DNA of 64,000 nucleotides from positions 16,130,043 through 16,194,042 of the forward strand of contig CM039467.1 in the NCBI GenBank assembly GCA_022414725.1, read 5' to 3'. The notes beneath the pieces are model-generated. The model did not search any database and was not told where the DNA came from. It was given only the letters and a program-made list of their open reading frames with translations. This DNA comes from Microglena sp. YARC (taxonomy: Eukaryota; Chlorophyta; Chlorophyceae; Chlamydomonadales; Chlamydomonadaceae). The translations under genes were made by a program, and so were the position numbers. Positions 62,640 through 64,000 of this stretch are shown one piece after another. Each line of letters starts with the position of its first letter. Within the stretch, counting starts at the first letter, position 1.

Positions 62640-64000
62640 TAAGAGCCAGATAGTAAGTCAGGTTGTTAGACAGGCTGTGAGTCAGATAGTGAGTCAGGTT
62701 GCAGAACGCAGCGGTGGAAGCATCGAGGCAAAAAGTAAGACAGTAGGCAGCACAACAATAAGCAGGTAGGAAGTAAGCTGCTCTGCAAAAATTATTCAGG
62801 GAGGCAGTAAGCAACACCACTATCAGCATGTAAGCAGTACGCAGCACCTCTGCAAGCAGCAAGACAATAAGCAACACCACAATAGTAAAGTAAGCAGTAA
62901 GCGGCACCATTGTAAGAAGCAAGATAGCAGGCAGCACCTGCATAACCTTGTAAGCAGCACGTAAAACGGCTGCAAGCATCAAAGCAACAAGATACAACAC
63001 AATAAGCAGGTAAGCAGTACACTGACTGGTGCAAGCATCAATACAATAAGCAACACCACAATAAGCAGGTAGTCAGCACACAGCACCACTGGACACAGCA
63101 AGACAGTAAGCAGCACAACAATAAGCATGAATGAAGACGCAGCGCCATTGCAAGCAGCACAAAAGTAAGCAGCACCACAATAAGCATCGAGACAATAAGC
63201 AACACCACAATAAGCAGGAAGGCAGTTCACAGCACTATTGCAAGCAGCAAGACAGTGGTCAGCACAACAATAAGCATCGAGGAGTACGCAGCACCATTGC
63301 AAGCAGCATGACAGTAAGCAGCACCACAATAAGCATTTAGCAGTATGCAGCAACGCTGCAAGCATCGAGACAATAAGCAACACCACAATAATCAGGAAGG
63401 CAGTACACAGCACCACTGTAAGCAGCTAAACAGTAGGCAACACAATAATAAGCATGAAGGAAGACGCAGCGCTATTGCAAGCAGCACAACAGTAAGCAGC
63501 ACCACAATAAGCATTAAGCAGTATGCGGCAACGCTGTAAGCATCGAGACAATAAGCAACACCGAAATAAGCAGGGAGGCAGTTCACAGCACTATTGCAAG
63601 CAGCAAGACAGTGGTCAGCACAACAATAAGCATTGAGGAGTACGCAGCACCATTGCAAGCAGCATGACAGTAAGCAGCACCACAATAAGCATTTAGCAGT
63701 ATGCAGCAACGCTGCAAGCATCGAGACAATAAGCAACACCACAATAATCAGGTAGTCAGCACACAGCACCACTGTAAGCAGCTAAACAGTAGGCAACACA
63801 ATAATAAGCATGAAGGAAGACGCAGCGCCATTGCAAGCAGCACAACAGTAAGCAGCACCACAATAAGCATTAAGCAGTATGCGGCAACGCTTTAAGCATC
63901 GAGACAATAAGCAACACCACAATAAGCAGGGAGGCAGTTCACAGCACTATTGCAAGCAGCAAGACAGTGGTCAGCACAACAATAAGCATCGAGGAGTACG
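62640..64000. repeat. Minisatellite aagcagcaccacaataagca with higher-order structure
   Basis: Units of about 35-45 bases (gcaagcagcaagacagtaag, cagcaccacaataagcat) are arranged in higher-order blocks. The marker gaagacgcagcg occurs at 63133, 63460 and 63816, spacings of 327 and 356 bases. Blocks two and three are nearly identical. The array continues past the right edge. Cys/Leu/Ala-rich frames on the minus strand are repeat translation. Confidence 0.93.

Overview
This is nuclear eukaryotic DNA, most likely from a green alga. The points in favour are phase-consistent GT-AG introns, a ribosomal protein gene of green-lineage type, a TGTAA polyadenylation-type signal after its stop codon, a TGGGCT 'site II' type promoter element and TTTAGGG-like motifs. 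The species cannot be named from sequence alone. Two protein-coding genes are convincing. They stand head to head with only 229 bases between their start codons.

Positions 1-32642, minus strand, hold the gene for the largest subunit of RNA polymerase I (RPA1 family). Fourteen exons join in perfect reading phase as two blocks: exons for about 256 N-terminal residues (32642 down to 24623) and for about 585 residues of the funnel, trigger-loop and following regions (9340 down to 982). The catalytic middle is not visible and must lie behind a 1000-N assembly gap (22009-23008). The C-terminus runs off the left edge. The introns are remarkable. They are filled with G/T-rich (on the + strand) low-complexity DNA, and most contain tandem partial copies of the edges of the neighbouring exons with splice sites included: copies of an exon's 5' end lie upstream of it and copies of its 3' end lie downstream. 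One intron carries a minisatellite of about 12.7 kb with a 49-base unit.

Positions 32872-37352, plus strand, hold a complete seven-exon gene for ribosomal protein eL8 (RPL7A), 260 residues, with its first intron directly after the ATG. The shared 229-base promoter would couple a Pol I subunit to a ribosomal protein.

From about 37.5 kb to the right end the window is transposon-rich and I find no certain host gene. On the minus strand are two related LTR-type elements (about 40.1-46.2 kb). The more complete one carries gag and protease, but a protein region of unknown type takes the place of reverse transcriptase. On the plus strand there is a Copia element with intact LTRs and a 5-base target duplication (49422-57468). 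It sits inside the LTR of another element and is itself interrupted by a 5'-truncated LINE. A second LINE fragment (about 42.1-42.9 kb), a broken inverted Copia copy (58.0-60.5 kb), a 55-base tandem repeat and a higher-order minisatellite (62.6-64 kb) complete the right side.
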